The notes under the pieces were generated by a model, which had not been told where the DNA came from, made no database searches, and was given only the letters and a program-made list of their open reading frames with translations. A DNA stretch of 64,000 nucleotides from Polyangiaceae bacterium (GTDB taxonomy: Bacteria > Myxococcota_A > Polyangia > Polyangiales > Polyangiaceae). Each line of letters starts with the position of its first letter. The stretch's first letter is position 1. The stretch is taken from contig JAWKRG010000008.1 of the NCBI GenBank assembly GCA_041389725.1, positions 310,001 through 374,000 on the forward strand. The letters are read 5' to 3'. This document shows positions 16,784 through 24,934 of the stretch, in pieces. The translations under genes and the position numbers were made by a program.

Positions 16784-17379
16784 CCGTCCTGTCCTCTGAT
16801 GCTGAGGGCCTTGCGTAGCGCCGCCATGGCGCGGTGCAGCACCACGTCGAAGGTCGCTACGCTGATTTCGAGCTCCTTCGCAACATCTTCTCTGGATCTT
16901 TCCTCGAGGACCCGCAAGCGGATGGCGGTGGCGTAGCGAGGGTTGATGCGGCCCAAGGCCACGTCCACCCGCTGTCGAGCAACAGCCAGGTCATGGCGCT
17001 CGATGACGTTCGCCTCGCGCTGGTCGTGCTCCGCGGACTCCACTTCGCGCTGGAGGTCGTCGGGCTCGAACAGGACCTCGCGCTTGCGCTGGCGCAGCTG
17101 GTCCAAGGCCACGCGCAGGGCGACCACGCGCAACCACGGGTACACGCCCACACTCTGCCAGGAGAACTGATGAAAGCGCTCCACGACCTTCATGTAGGTC
17201 TGACTCAGCGCTTCTTCGGCGGCGGCGGTGCTTCCGAGGCGTGGTAGCAGCACGCTGCGATAGAGGCGCGGCCCGTAGCGTCGCAGCAGTGCACCCAGCG
17301 CCTCCTTGTCACCCTCGTGGGCGCGAGCGACCAGCTGTCGCTCCTCCTCCAGGGCGTCGGTCTCTTGCGCTGCCTGCAC
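16780..17379 (-). CDS. ECF-type RNA polymerase sigma factor
   Basis: 199 residues from the GTG at 17377-17379. Sigma region 2 is residues about 15-85 (ALGALLRRYGPRLYRSVLL, AEEALSQTYMKVVERF, VYPWLRVVALRVALDQLRQ). Region 4 is near the end (INPRYATAIRLRVLEERSREDVAKELEISVATFDVVLHRAMAAL), with its helix-turn-helix. In-frame ATG/TTG starts up to 17532 would add about 50 low-complexity residues with no sigma similarity; the true start is uncertain. First gene of an operon with a membrane protein, two lipoproteins and a lipid A acyltransferase, suggesting control of an envelope function. Confidence 0.85.
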   Translation of the reverse strand: MQAAQETDALEEERQLVARAHEGDKEALGALLRRYGPRLYRSVLLPRLGSTAAAEEALSQTYMKVVERFHQFSWQSVGVYPWLRVVALRVALDQLRQRKREVLFEPDDLQREVESAEHDQREANVIERHDLAVARQRVDVALGRINPRYATAIRLRVLEERSREDVAKELEISVATFDVVLHRAMAALRKALSIRGQDG

Positions 17380-17701
17380 CGCGGCGACTGTACACGACCC
17401 CGCGCCTCGGGGAAGTTCGGTAGGGCGCTCCAGGACCAGGGGCGGCCAGATCCCCAGTGCCGGCCCCCACGGGACCACGCCGGCCAGGGCGCCGGGTGCG
17501 GGGCATGCGGGGAGGCTGACGGCCATCATCAATCAGCTGAACGCTTGCCGCCCGGGCCGCCTTACGCCCGATTGGACGGTTTTTCCTGGGGCGCCCATCA
17601 CGGCTGGAGCAACGCTGCCGGCACGTCGAACCGCGGCGCGCGCCACAGGTGGGTGTCCGCGCTGGCCTCGTTGACCTACAACTCCGGGCACCACCCGAAC
17701 C
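17380..17701. other. Divergent intergenic region without a recognised gene
   Basis: About 320 bases between the sigma-factor operon and the rhomboid gene. It should contain both promoters. I see no convincing -35/-10 pair, no terminator and no repeat. If the sigma factor starts at its upstream ATG, roughly half of this stretch would be coding. Confidence 0.5.
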
Positions 17702-18544
17702 ATGTCGAGTCGAGTCTGCCCCAACTGCGGCGCCCTCAATGCCGGTGACGAGAAGAACTGCGTCCGCTGTCAGGTCCCACTTCCCGGTGCGATGCAGACC
17801 GCCGCGCGCGGCATGTGGCTGTCGGCGCTGGGCAATGAATCGCCCCTCACGAACCTCTACATTGGCCTGTGCTTGCTCGTCTTCGTCGCGATGACCGTAG
17901 CTTCGGGGAAGCCAGACATTCTCGGCGTGAGCAGCGGCAGCGAGGCCCTCAAGTGGGGAGCCTTGTTTACGCCCATCGCGCGCGAGGAGCCTTTTCGCTA
18001 CCTGTCAGCAACCTTCGTGCATTTCGGCTTGTTGCACATCGCCTTCAATATGATGGCTTTGCGCGATCTGGGTCGCGCGGTGGAAAGCCGCCTGGGGTCC
18101 GGGCGCTTCGTCTTCATCTTCGTCGTGACCAGTGTGGCCGGATTCGTGGCGAGCGACTTCTGGTATTCCTTCCGTGGTGTTCCCGCCTTCACTGCGGGCG
18201 CGAGTGCTGCGCTGTTCGGACTGATCGGCGCCTGGGTGGGGTATCTGTACGCGGCCAAGGATTCCGCGTGGAAGCAGTTCTTGTTCAGGGTCGCCGTGTA
18301 CGCTGCCATCTTTGCCGTCGTGTGGCCCGTGAACAACGCCGCGCACATCGGTGGCTTCCTCGCTGGCGCGCCGCTCGGCGTGCTCTTCTACCGCGAGCGC
18401 CGTCCCTGGAAACGGGCTGCCGTGTTCTCCGTCATTGGCTGGCTGCTCGTGATCGCGTCCTTCGGCAGTATCGTCCTCTCGCACCGCTCCGACGCCTGGC
18501 AAGAGCTACGCCGCATGGAGATTGCCCGCGGGCACGGCCCCTAG
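17702..18544 (+). CDS. Rhomboid-family intramembrane serine protease
   Basis: 280 residues. An N-terminal zinc ribbon (CPNCGALNAGDEKNCVRCQ) precedes six or seven membrane segments. The catalytic Ser is in FTAGASAALFGLIG and the catalytic His in PVNNAAHIGGFLAGAPLG, with the conserved HFGLLHIAFNMMAL segment between. Rhomboids cut single-pass membrane proteins within the bilayer. A cytoplasmic zinc ribbon at the N-terminus is a common variant. It is followed 60 bases later by the MglA-like GTPase gene on the same strand. Confidence 0.93.
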   Translation: MSSRVCPNCGALNAGDEKNCVRCQVPLPGAMQTAARGMWLSALGNESPLTNLYIGLCLLVFVAMTVASGKPDILGVSSGSEALKWGALFTPIAREEPFRYLSATFVHFGLLHIAFNMMALRDLGRAVESRLGSGRFVFIFVVTSVAGFVASDFWYSFRGVPAFTAGASAALFGLIGAWVGYLYAAKDSAWKQFLFRVAVYAAIFAVVWPVNNAAHIGGFLAGAPLGVLFYRERRPWKRAAVFSVIGWLLVIASFGSIVLSHRSDAWQELRRMEIARGHGP

Positions 18545-18603
18545 GAAAGGCGGCGGCGATGACTGCTCCCCGCCACCCTGGAACGGGGTAAGCTCCTCTC
18601 TCG

Positions 18604-20130
18604 ATGCCGGTCGTCAATCCCCTCGCTCGGGAGCTCGTGTTCAAGATCGTCTATTACGGTCCTGGGCTAGGTGGGAAGACCACGAGCCTGCAGCACGTGC
18701 ATCAAACCGCGCGGCCGGAGCACCGGGGGCGGTTGGTCAGCTTGGCGACCCCGGTGGACCGCACGCTCTACTTCGACTTTCTTCCGGTGCGCCTTCCCGA
18801 CGTGCGTGGCATGAGCGTGCGTTTGCAGCTGTTCACGGTCCCTGGGCAGGTTTACTACAACGCGACCCGCAAGCTCGTGCTCACCGGTGCCGACGGCGTG
18901 GTGATGGTCGTGGATTCTCAGGCCGAGCGTTTGGACGCCAACCTAGAGAGCCTCGACAACCTGCGCGACAACCTGCGCGAGCACGGTCGTAGCCTCGAAG
19001 ACGTGCCTTGGGTCCTGCAATACAACAAGCGCGATCTGCCTAGCGTGCTTCCCCGCGCGGAGCTCGAACGACGCCTCAATAGCCTTGGTGTGCAGAGCTT
19101 CGAGTCGACCGCGACGACGGGTAGCGGCGTCTACGAGGCCCTGGATGCGGTCACTCGCATGGTGCTTGGTGAGCTGGAACGGCGCCTGCCCACAGGCGGT
19201 AGCCACGAAGGTCCCGGCTTCTTGCTCGCCGAGGGCGGGCTGGCCGCTGTGCTGCAGTCGGCTGCGCCTGCTCCCGTCGCACCGTCCCAACCGCCGGCCA
19301 AGCCAGCGAGCTCCGCCAATGCGGCTGCCGCGTCGGGTAGTTCCTCGGCGGCCCGGTCGGCTCCGTCCGCGCCAAGTCCCGCCGCCTCTGCTGCCGCGGT
19401 GTCAGTGTCGAGTTCCTCCAGCATTTCCGCCCCGAGTTCTGCCGCAACGTCCACGCCGAGTTCTGCCGCAACGTCCGCCCCGAGTTCTGCCACAACATCC
19501 ACGCCGATCTCTGCCAAGGGGCAAGCGTCCACTCCGAGCGCATCCGTATCGTCGCCCGCCGCCTCGGAGCGCCCGAGCGGCAACGGTGCACGGCGGACCG
19601 TCCCGGCCCCCGTCGAAGACGTGGTCAAGCAGCGCATCGCGGAGGCGCGCTCCGAGCGAGCGGATGCACCGCCAGGACCCCCGCCGCGCCCGCCGACGCT
19701 GCCCAGCATCCCGTCTAGTCGCCTGTCCGATCTTCCACTACATGCGGACGCGTCGGACGCGTCGGATGCGGCCGACGGGGGGGAAACCGGGTCGAGCTTT
19801 GCGCCGCTGTTCGCGGCCGCGGAACGCGCCGAGGTGAGGGAAGTAGAGCAGTCGCTTTCCCAGGGCGACTGCGCGCAAGCCATACTGGTGATGGACCGCT
19901 TGGTTGCTCGCCTCTTGGCTAGCGCCGCAGCGCCTCTGTCCGGCGGAGCGGACGCGCCGCGAGACCCGGGGCTAATGGTGTTGATGTTGGGCGTTTCTGG
20001 GCGTCGGTACGTGAGCTTTCGCGGGCTGGTGCGCGACGCGCGCACGCGCCCCGTGGACCGCGAGGCGGCGCTCCTCGCCTATGCCTTCGTGCTCGAGCTG
20101 TGCGCAGCGCGACGCGAATGTGCGCGCTGA
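18604..20130 (+). CDS. MglA-like small GTPase with long low-complexity tail
   Basis: 508 residues. Residues 1-200 are an MglA-type Ras-like GTPase: P-loop IVYYGPGLGGKTTSLQ, FFxFLP-like switch region, TVPGQVYYNATRKLVL, and base-recognition motif QYNKRDLP. MglA sets cell polarity for gliding and type IV pili in myxobacteria; this copy is not next to an mglB. Residues 220-330 are a Ser/Ala/Pro-rich tail encoded partly by a 24-base tandem repeat (19432-19515). The last 130 residues form a separate helical domain (AEVREVEQSLSQGDCAQAIL) that I do not recognise. It converges on the lipoprotein gene at 20139 with eight bases between stops. Confidence 0.85.
   Translation: MPVVNPLARELVFKIVYYGPGLGGKTTSLQHVHQTARPEHRGRLVSLATPVDRTLYFDFLPVRLPDVRGMSVRLQLFTVPGQVYYNATRKLVLTGADGVVMVVDSQAERLDANLESLDNLRDNLREHGRSLEDVPWVLQYNKRDLPSVLPRAELERRLNSLGVQSFESTATTGSGVYEALDAVTRMVLGELERRLPTGGSHEGPGFLLAEGGLAAVLQSAAPAPVAPSQPPAKPASSANAAAASGSSSAARSAPSAPSPAASAAAVSVSSSSSISAPSSAATSTPSSAATSAPSSATTSTPISAKGQASTPSASVSSPAASERPSGNGARRTVPAPVEDVVKQRIAEARSERADAPPGPPPRPPTLPSIPSSRLSDLPLHADASDASDAADGGETGSSFAPLFAAAERAEVREVEQSLSQGDCAQAILVMDRLVARLLASAAAPLSGGADAPRDPGLMVLMLGVSGRRYVSFRGLVRDARTRPVDREAALLAYAFVLELCAARRECAR
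19432..19515 (+). repeat. 24-base coding tandem repeat
   Basis: Three and a half copies of a 24-base unit beginning CCGAGTTCTGCC. Copies 1 and 2 differ at two bases and copy 3 at two or three. They encode repeats of (P)SSAATSTP in the tail of the MglA-like protein. Such in-frame repeats can change copy number by slippage. Confidence 0.85.
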
Positions 20131-20138
20131 ACGATCGA

Positions 20139-21767
20139 CTAGCGGGGCGGCAAGGGCTTCGCGCCGCTGACGTTGCCGCCCAGGTTCGCACTGCTGCTGC
20201 CCACGCCGAAGCTTCCCACCCAGGAGCCATCGAAGCTCGCGGGTCGCGCTTGATCGTCGACGGTGGCGGTCCCGGTGGCTGTGATCAACCAGGAACCGGT
20301 CTGCCCCGCAGTGAGCGCGGACACGTCGCGCGCGCGCTGCCAGAGTCGCTTTACCGCGGCTTCGCACAGCGCACGCATGCAGGTGGTCTCGCACCCGGCG
20401 TGGGCGTAGTTTGGATCATTGCCACTTTCGACCAGGGCGTTGGCAACGTTGGTGCACGACAAGCTTGCCGCAAGCGCCGCTGGCACGCTGCTGCTGCCCG
20501 GGACCTCGGTCTGCGCGGGCGCCAACGCGGTGGCGGCGAGCAGCCTGGAGGGAAGGAATTGCAGCGGCTTGGTGCCAAGCAATACGGTGTCGCCGGGATC
20601 CGCGCTCCAGGTCGCTTGGGTCTGGGCCGGCAGGCCAGCTTGCTCCGCGCTGACTCCACCGAAGTAGTCCAGCTCCACGAAGGCTTGGTCAGGGGCGCTC
20701 GCTCCGGCGGAGACCAGACGTCCGCTCACCATGGTACCAGTGAAGCTTTGCAGGCCCTGACTCAGCCAAGCTTCGGCGCGGTCACGCAGCGCCGATGTGG
20801 CGCCCGCACCGAGCGCCTTGTAGAGCGCAGCATCCCAGGCTTCGCTGTTGCGCAGGGCGTCGAAAGCTGCTGCATCCGCCGGATCGAGCTCCGACGCCAT
20901 GGCGCCCAGTAGGTTGGACACGTCGTCGCCGCTGGGGCCGCCGAGTTCGTTCTCGATCGATTGCTGGGTCAGCCCCAGCAAGTTCTTCCAGGGAGTACTT
21001 GGTTCCCCCAGCGACAGGGTGAGATACAGATCGGTCTCCTCGGTGTGTAGAGGCACGTCGGTGACCGTCACGTTCAGTTTCGTCTCGGTGGCGGCCGCGA
21101 GCTCCGAAACGTCCTTGCAGCCGCTCAAGTAGCCTCCCGCTCTCAATGTCACCGCCAAGCTGGGGCCGACGGGAACGAAGTCGATGAGGGGCGAATCCTT
21201 CGGGCCTGCGGTGCCGATCAGGTCGCCGTCCTCGGGGGGGTTGCCGAGGAGTTCCGCACAGGTCGTGGCGGTTCGAACGCTGGCTACCCAGCCGCTCACC
21301 GGGCGCTTGCCCGCATAGTTCGGAACGACTTCGAGCGTGCCGTAGCCGTTCGCGCTGACGGACACGCCGAGCTTCGCAAACACCTGATCCCCAACGGACG
21401 CGCGCACGGTGAATGCCGTGGCCGAGCTGGGAGCCAGCAGGTCGAAGCTCGCCCGCCCGCTGTCATCGGTGCGTACTTCGCTCTTGCTCAAGGAGCCATC
21501 GCGATAGTCACCCTGTAGTGCGAGGCGCACGTCGTAGCGCTTGGGTGGAGTGGCGACCACGGTAACGCGCCGGGTCTCCCCGGGCGTGAGCAGAAGCGCC
21601 GACGACTCGTCGAAGCCGAGGGTGGCGGGAAGCGCGTCGCCACCGGTCCCGCCGCTTCCGCTCTGGCCGCCGCTCCCCGGCGATGACGATGGAGACTCCG
21701 CGCCGCAGGCGGCCAGCAGCACCGCGGCACCAGCCACCAAGAGCCAAGAATGTGGAGGATTGAACAT
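20139..21767 (-). CDS. Large surface lipoprotein with Ig-like N-terminal part
   Basis: 542 residues. Signal peptide with lipobox (LLVAGAAVLLAAC), then a Gly/Ser linker (SPGSGGQSGSGGTGG), typical of myxobacterial outer-surface lipoproteins. Residues 50-145 resemble an Ig-like or transthyretin-like beta domain (LTPGETRRVTVVATPP, DDSGRASFDLLAPSSATAFTVRA). The middle is helical and the C-terminal part has four closely spaced cysteines (CTNVANAL, GCETTCMRALC). No enzyme motif. It is divergent from the PilR-like regulator, 127 bases apart. Confidence 0.82.
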   Translation of the reverse strand: MFNPPHSWLLVAGAAVLLAACGAESPSSSPGSGGQSGSGGTGGDALPATLGFDESSALLLTPGETRRVTVVATPPKRYDVRLALQGDYRDGSLSKSEVRTDDSGRASFDLLAPSSATAFTVRASVGDQVFAKLGVSVSANGYGTLEVVPNYAGKRPVSGWVASVRTATTCAELLGNPPEDGDLIGTAGPKDSPLIDFVPVGPSLAVTLRAGGYLSGCKDVSELAAATETKLNVTVTDVPLHTEETDLYLTLSLGEPSTPWKNLLGLTQQSIENELGGPSGDDVSNLLGAMASELDPADAAAFDALRNSEAWDAALYKALGAGATSALRDRAEAWLSQGLQSFTGTMVSGRLVSAGASAPDQAFVELDYFGGVSAEQAGLPAQTQATWSADPGDTVLLGTKPLQFLPSRLLAATALAPAQTEVPGSSSVPAALAASLSCTNVANALVESGNDPNYAHAGCETTCMRALCEAAVKRLWQRARDVSALTAGQTGSWLITATGTATVDDQARPASFDGSWVGSFGVGSSSANLGGNVSGAKPLPPR

Positions 21768-21894
21768 GAAGGTTCAAAAGTAAGTTAGACCCCTAAAGAG
21801 TGATGGTGCTGGGCCACAAACGCAAGGGGACAGTCGTGCTTCGGTGCGCTGGAGCGGTCACCAAGGGCGCGTGGGCGTGGTAGGAGAAGGGCTG

Positions 21895-23322
21895 ATGGCA
21901 TCCCTCATCCCGTCCCCGCAGAAGCTGCTGGTGGTCGATGACGAACCGGGGATCCGCCAAATGCTGCAGATCCTCTTCTCGCGCGAAGGCTACGCCGTCG
22001 TCGCCGCCCCGGGCTATCGCGAGGCCGTGGAGGCGCTGACCACGAGCCCTCATGCGTTTCCGGTGGTGCTCACGGACCTGTCGATGCCGGACGGTTCAGG
22101 CTTGGACGTGCTTGCCGCCGCCAAGCGCCGCAGTGAGTCCACCCAGGTCATCCTGATCACGGCGCACTCGAGCGTGCAGAACGCCATCGCAGCGATGCGC
22201 TCGGGCGCCTACGACTTCGTCACCAAGCCCTTTCAGCCGCCGGAGCTGGCGGCGCTGGTGGAGAAGGCCTTCGAGAAGTACCAGCTGGCAGCCGAGAACC
22301 TCCAGTTGCGAGCCAAAGTGGCGCCGTCACCGGGCGCGTTGGTGGGCCGCAGCCCGGCGATGCGCAAGGTGATGGATTTGGTTGGGCGTATCGCCGCGAC
22401 CAAGACCACCGTGCTGCTGACTGGCGAAAGCGGCACCGGCAAAGAACGCATCGCGCGCGCGATTCACGATGCGTCGGAGCGAGCAGCAGGCCCCTTTCGG
22501 GTGGTCAACTGTGGAGCGTTGCCCGAGGCGCTCATGGAGAGTGAACTCTTCGGGCACGAGAAGGGCGCCTTCACTGGCGCGCAAGGCAAGAGCACCGGCA
22601 TTTTTCGTGATGCGGACGGGGGCAGCTTGCTCTTGGACGAGATTGGCGAGCTGCCGGGTAGTCTGCAGGTGAAGCTGCTGCGGGTACTTCAGGAAAAGCT
22701 GGTGCGCGCGGTGGGCGCGACCCGCGAGCTTCCCGTCGACGTGCGCGTGATTGCCGCCACCAACCGTGACATCGAGGCCGACGTGGCTGCCGGCACTTTC
22801 CGTCAGGATCTCTACTATCGGCTGAACGTGATCCGCGTGGAACTACCTCCGCTGCGCGAGCGGCGCGATGACATCGTGCCGCTGATCGAGGGATTCATGC
22901 GCCGCTTCGCCGTCGAGATGGGCAAGGACGTGAGCGGCTTTACCCCCGACGCACTGCGCGCACTGGAGCGCTACGCCTATCCGGGCAACGTGCGGGAGCT
23001 GGAGAACATCGTCGAGCGCGCCGTCGCGCTATCCAGCGCTCGCACGATCGGTCTCGGGGACTTGCCGGAGGAGGTCAGCGGCATGGCCGGCGCACCCGCA
23101 CCGGCCCTCATCTCCTTGCCTCAAAGCGGCATCGACTTGGATGCCGTGTTGGCCGAGGCGGAGCGGCGCCTGCTGGTGGAAGCGTTGGAGCGGGCAGGGG
23201 GCGTGCGCAAGGGAGCGGCTCGGCTGCTCGGGATCACCTTTCGGTCCCTCCGCTACCGCTTGGCGAAGCACGGGCTGGACAGTGACGATGACGACGTCCC
23301 CGACTCGGCCACGGAAGGCTAG
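21895..23322 (+). CDS. NtrC/PilR-family sigma-54 activator
   Basis: 475 residues. Receiver domain at about 9-125 (LLVVDDEPGIRQML, LTDLSMPDGSG with the phosphoacceptor Asp, FVTKPFQ). AAA+ domain at about 145-385 with Walker A GESGTGKE, the sigma-54 contact loop GAFTGA, and LLLDEIGELP. C-terminal Fis-type helix-turn-helix (GVRKGAARLLGITFRSLRYRLAKHG). The ATG at 21895 has AGGAG eight bases upstream; a GTG 51 bases earlier is rejected. It drives sigma-54 promoters on phosphorylation. The next genes are prepilins with sigma-54 promoters, so a PilR-like role is likely. No sensor kinase gene is adjacent. Confidence 0.9.
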   Translation: MASLIPSPQKLLVVDDEPGIRQMLQILFSREGYAVVAAPGYREAVEALTTSPHAFPVVLTDLSMPDGSGLDVLAAAKRRSESTQVILITAHSSVQNAIAAMRSGAYDFVTKPFQPPELAALVEKAFEKYQLAAENLQLRAKVAPSPGALVGRSPAMRKVMDLVGRIAATKTTVLLTGESGTGKERIARAIHDASERAAGPFRVVNCGALPEALMESELFGHEKGAFTGAQGKSTGIFRDADGGSLLLDEIGELPGSLQVKLLRVLQEKLVRAVGATRELPVDVRVIAATNRDIEADVAAGTFRQDLYYRLNVIRVELPPLRERRDDIVPLIEGFMRRFAVEMGKDVSGFTPDALRALERYAYPGNVRELENIVERAVALSSARTIGLGDLPEEVSGMAGAPAPALISLPQSGIDLDAVLAEAERRLLVEALERAGGVRKGAARLLGITFRSLRYRLAKHGLDSDDDDVPDSATEG

Positions 23323-23345
23323 ACTCGTGTTGACCCATGAAGTGC

Positions 23346-23371
23346 TGGCAAACGCCGAGGCGTGCCTGCCA
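23346..23371. promoter_or_regulatory. Inverted repeat, candidate activator site upstream of first prepilin
   Basis: ACGCC-GA-GGCGT lies at 23352-23363 within an outer, slightly off-centre TGGCA/TGCCA pair. Its centre is about 82 bases upstream of the start predicted from the sigma-54 element at 23412, a normal distance for an NtrC-type activator site. The sequence does not match the second candidate site, so binding by one regulator is uncertain. Confidence 0.35.
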
Positions 23372-23411
23372 GCGCCGAGAAATCCGCATGGTGCGGTGAA
23401 ATGAGCTACGC

Positions 23412-23428
23412 TTGGTACGCTGCATGCA
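23412..23428 (+). promoter_or_regulatory. Sigma-54 promoter of the first prepilin gene
   Basis: TTGGTACGCTGCATGCA matches the -24/-12 consensus TTGGCACG-N4-TTGCA with two mismatches. The GG (23414-23415) and GC (23426-23427) have the required 12-base spacing. Transcription should start near 23439, 13 bases before the chosen ATG. This also argues against the upstream in-frame ATG at 23401, which lies before the promoter. Confidence 0.72.
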
Positions 23429-23451
23429 ACTCGGCGGCATTCCGAGACCCC

Positions 23452-24015
23452 ATGAGAGACCAAGCCTTTCCACGCATCCCTGGTCGATCCCGAGGCTTCA
23501 GCCTGGTGGAGCTGATGGTGGTCGTCGTCATCGTGGGAGTGTTGGCCGCGGTGGGGATCACCATGTTTCGCAAGCACATCTTCTCGTCCCGAAGCGTGGA
23601 AGCCCTCGCCATGGTGCAGAGCATCCGAGCCGCTCAGGAGCGTTGGCGCGCCGAACATCAGGGCTACCTGGACGTGTCGACCACGATGGACTCGACGTAC
23701 CCCATGGCCGTCCCCGGGACGAGCCTCTACCACTGGGAGCAAGCGACCGGGAACGACTACGATCGCTGGCGTCTGCTGGCCCCGACCATTTCGGGGCCCG
23801 TGCAGTTTGGTTACACGGTGAAAGCGGGCGCGCCCTTTACGGCGATGACCCTGCCCACCAGCGCCGGAAAGCCGACGTTCCCGCCCGCGGCGCAAGTGAC
23901 GGAGCCCTGGTACGTGATTCAGGCCCAGGGCGATACTGACGGCGATGGCCTCAAAGCCTTCTACGTCGCGTCGAGCCTCACCGGCGAAGTGTATCGCGAG
24001 AACGAAGGCGAGTAG
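23452..24015 (+). CDS. Type IV prepilin-like protein 1
   Basis: 187 residues. A 15-residue basic leader ends at Gly, and the cleavage site is G|FSLVELMVVVVIVGVLAAVG with Glu at position 5 of the mature chain, as type IV pilins and pseudopilins require for prepilin peptidase and assembly. After the membrane helix is a beta-rich globular part with GPVQFGYTV. Near the C-terminus is QGDTDGDG, an Asp-rich loop shared with the three following genes and possibly calcium-binding. It follows the PilR-like gene and has its own sigma-54 promoter. Minor pilin or major-pilin variant. Confidence 0.88.
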   Translation: MRDQAFPRIPGRSRGFSLVELMVVVVIVGVLAAVGITMFRKHIFSSRSVEALAMVQSIRAAQERWRAEHQGYLDVSTTMDSTYPMAVPGTSLYHWEQATGNDYDRWRLLAPTISGPVQFGYTVKAGAPFTAMTLPTSAGKPTFPPAAQVTEPWYVIQAQGDTDGDGLKAFYVASSLTGEVYRENEGE

Positions 24016-24153
24016 ACCACCGCGCTGACGGTTGGTGGCAAGCGGATGGAGGCGTCCGGAGGTCGGTCTTCCGATGCTCGCGTGTCGCGCGTGTAGGTGC
24101 CTGTCTGCGAAGGTGCGAATCGGCCCCGCAATTCGTCACTGGCCTTCGCCTGA

Positions 24154-24170
24154 GTGACAAAAATTGTCAC
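24154..24170. promoter_or_regulatory. Perfect inverted repeat, candidate activator site for second prepilin
   Basis: GTGACAAAAATTGTCAC: two exact 7-base arms around three A. Its AT-rich core stands out in this DNA. The centre is about 84 bases upstream of the start predicted from the sigma-54 element at 24220, the usual place for an NtrC-family enhancer site. It lies in the 248-base gap between the first two prepilin genes. Confidence 0.55.
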
Positions 24171-24219
24171 CAGCAGCGCGAGATCCGCTTGCCCAGGCCG
24201 CTTTTCTGCTGGTGTTTCC

Positions 24220-24235
24220 TGGCACACTTTTCGCT
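24220..24235 (+). promoter_or_regulatory. Sigma-54 promoter of the second prepilin gene
   Basis: TGGCACACTTTTCGCT agrees with TGGCAC-N5-TTGCT except for one base in the -12 box. GG (24221-24222) and GC (24233-24234) are correctly spaced. Transcription should start near 24246, before an A/G-rich ribosome-binding stretch and the ATG at 24264. Confidence 0.7.
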
Positions 24236-24263
24236 CAGGGGAGGGGCGCGGACGGAAACTCGG

Positions 24264-24821
24264 ATGCGGACTCGACGTGCCTCCCAGACTCGTGGCTTCA
24301 CCTTGGTGGAGCTGATGGCCGTCGTGGTCATCGCCGGAGTGCTTGCCACTCTCGCGGTGTATGGGGTGCGCAAGTACATCTACACGGCGAAGACGAGCGA
24401 AGCGATTCACATGCTCAACTCGATCGCCGCCGCAGAGGAAGCCTACAAGGACGAGACCGGTCGCTACCTGACCGCTTCGTCGGGAGTCAACAGCTACTAC
24501 CCGCAGACGGACCTGACGCCGAGTCGCACCAAGTGGGCCTGGCCGAACCCAGGGCATGTAGATGCGGCGCGTTGGGCGCTTTTGGGCGTGACGAGCCACG
24601 AGCCCGTGCAGTTTGGCTACGTCGCGATTGCGGGTACCGCCGGTCAGGCGATTCCGGCCTTGGGCACTCGACAAGACTTCACGGCCCTGGCCACGCCGGG
24701 CCACTGGGTTGCGCTCAAGGCAGCGGGCGATCAGGACGGCGACGGGATCTACTCGTATTTCGTGATGGCGCGCGGAGAAGGGATCAGCTCCGCGATCCAC
24801 AAGGAGGACGAGGAGGAATGA
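24264..24821 (+). CDS. Type IV prepilin-like protein 2
   Basis: 185 residues with an 11-residue leader (MRTRRASQTRG) and cleavage site G|FTLVELMAVVVIAGVLATLAVYG; Glu5 is present. The globular part resembles prepilin-like protein 1: both have a Trp-rich middle, a PVQFGY block (HEPVQFGYVAIAG) and a GDQDGDG loop near the C-terminus. The acidic tail ends in EDEEE. Probably a duplicated pilin or minor pilin. Any longer reading from 24189 would start before the predicted transcript. Confidence 0.88.
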   Translation: MRTRRASQTRGFTLVELMAVVVIAGVLATLAVYGVRKYIYTAKTSEAIHMLNSIAAAEEAYKDETGRYLTASSGVNSYYPQTDLTPSRTKWAWPNPGHVDAARWALLGVTSHEPVQFGYVAIAGTAGQAIPALGTRQDFTALATPGHWVALKAAGDQDGDGIYSYFVMARGEGISSAIHKEDEEE

Positions 24822-24934
24822 GTTCATCCGGGAACAGTGCCCGGTGGAATTGGACGGATGCGCGCGGACATGGGTGGTCCCGCAGCGTCCTGATGCAACG
24901 CAGGCCACCCATTCCGAGCAAGAGGAGAACACCC

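Noticed and set aside
24869..24890. Third sigma-54 promoter before the pilin gene
   Set aside because: GG/GC spacing is present but the boxes match poorly (GGTGG, CAGCG).
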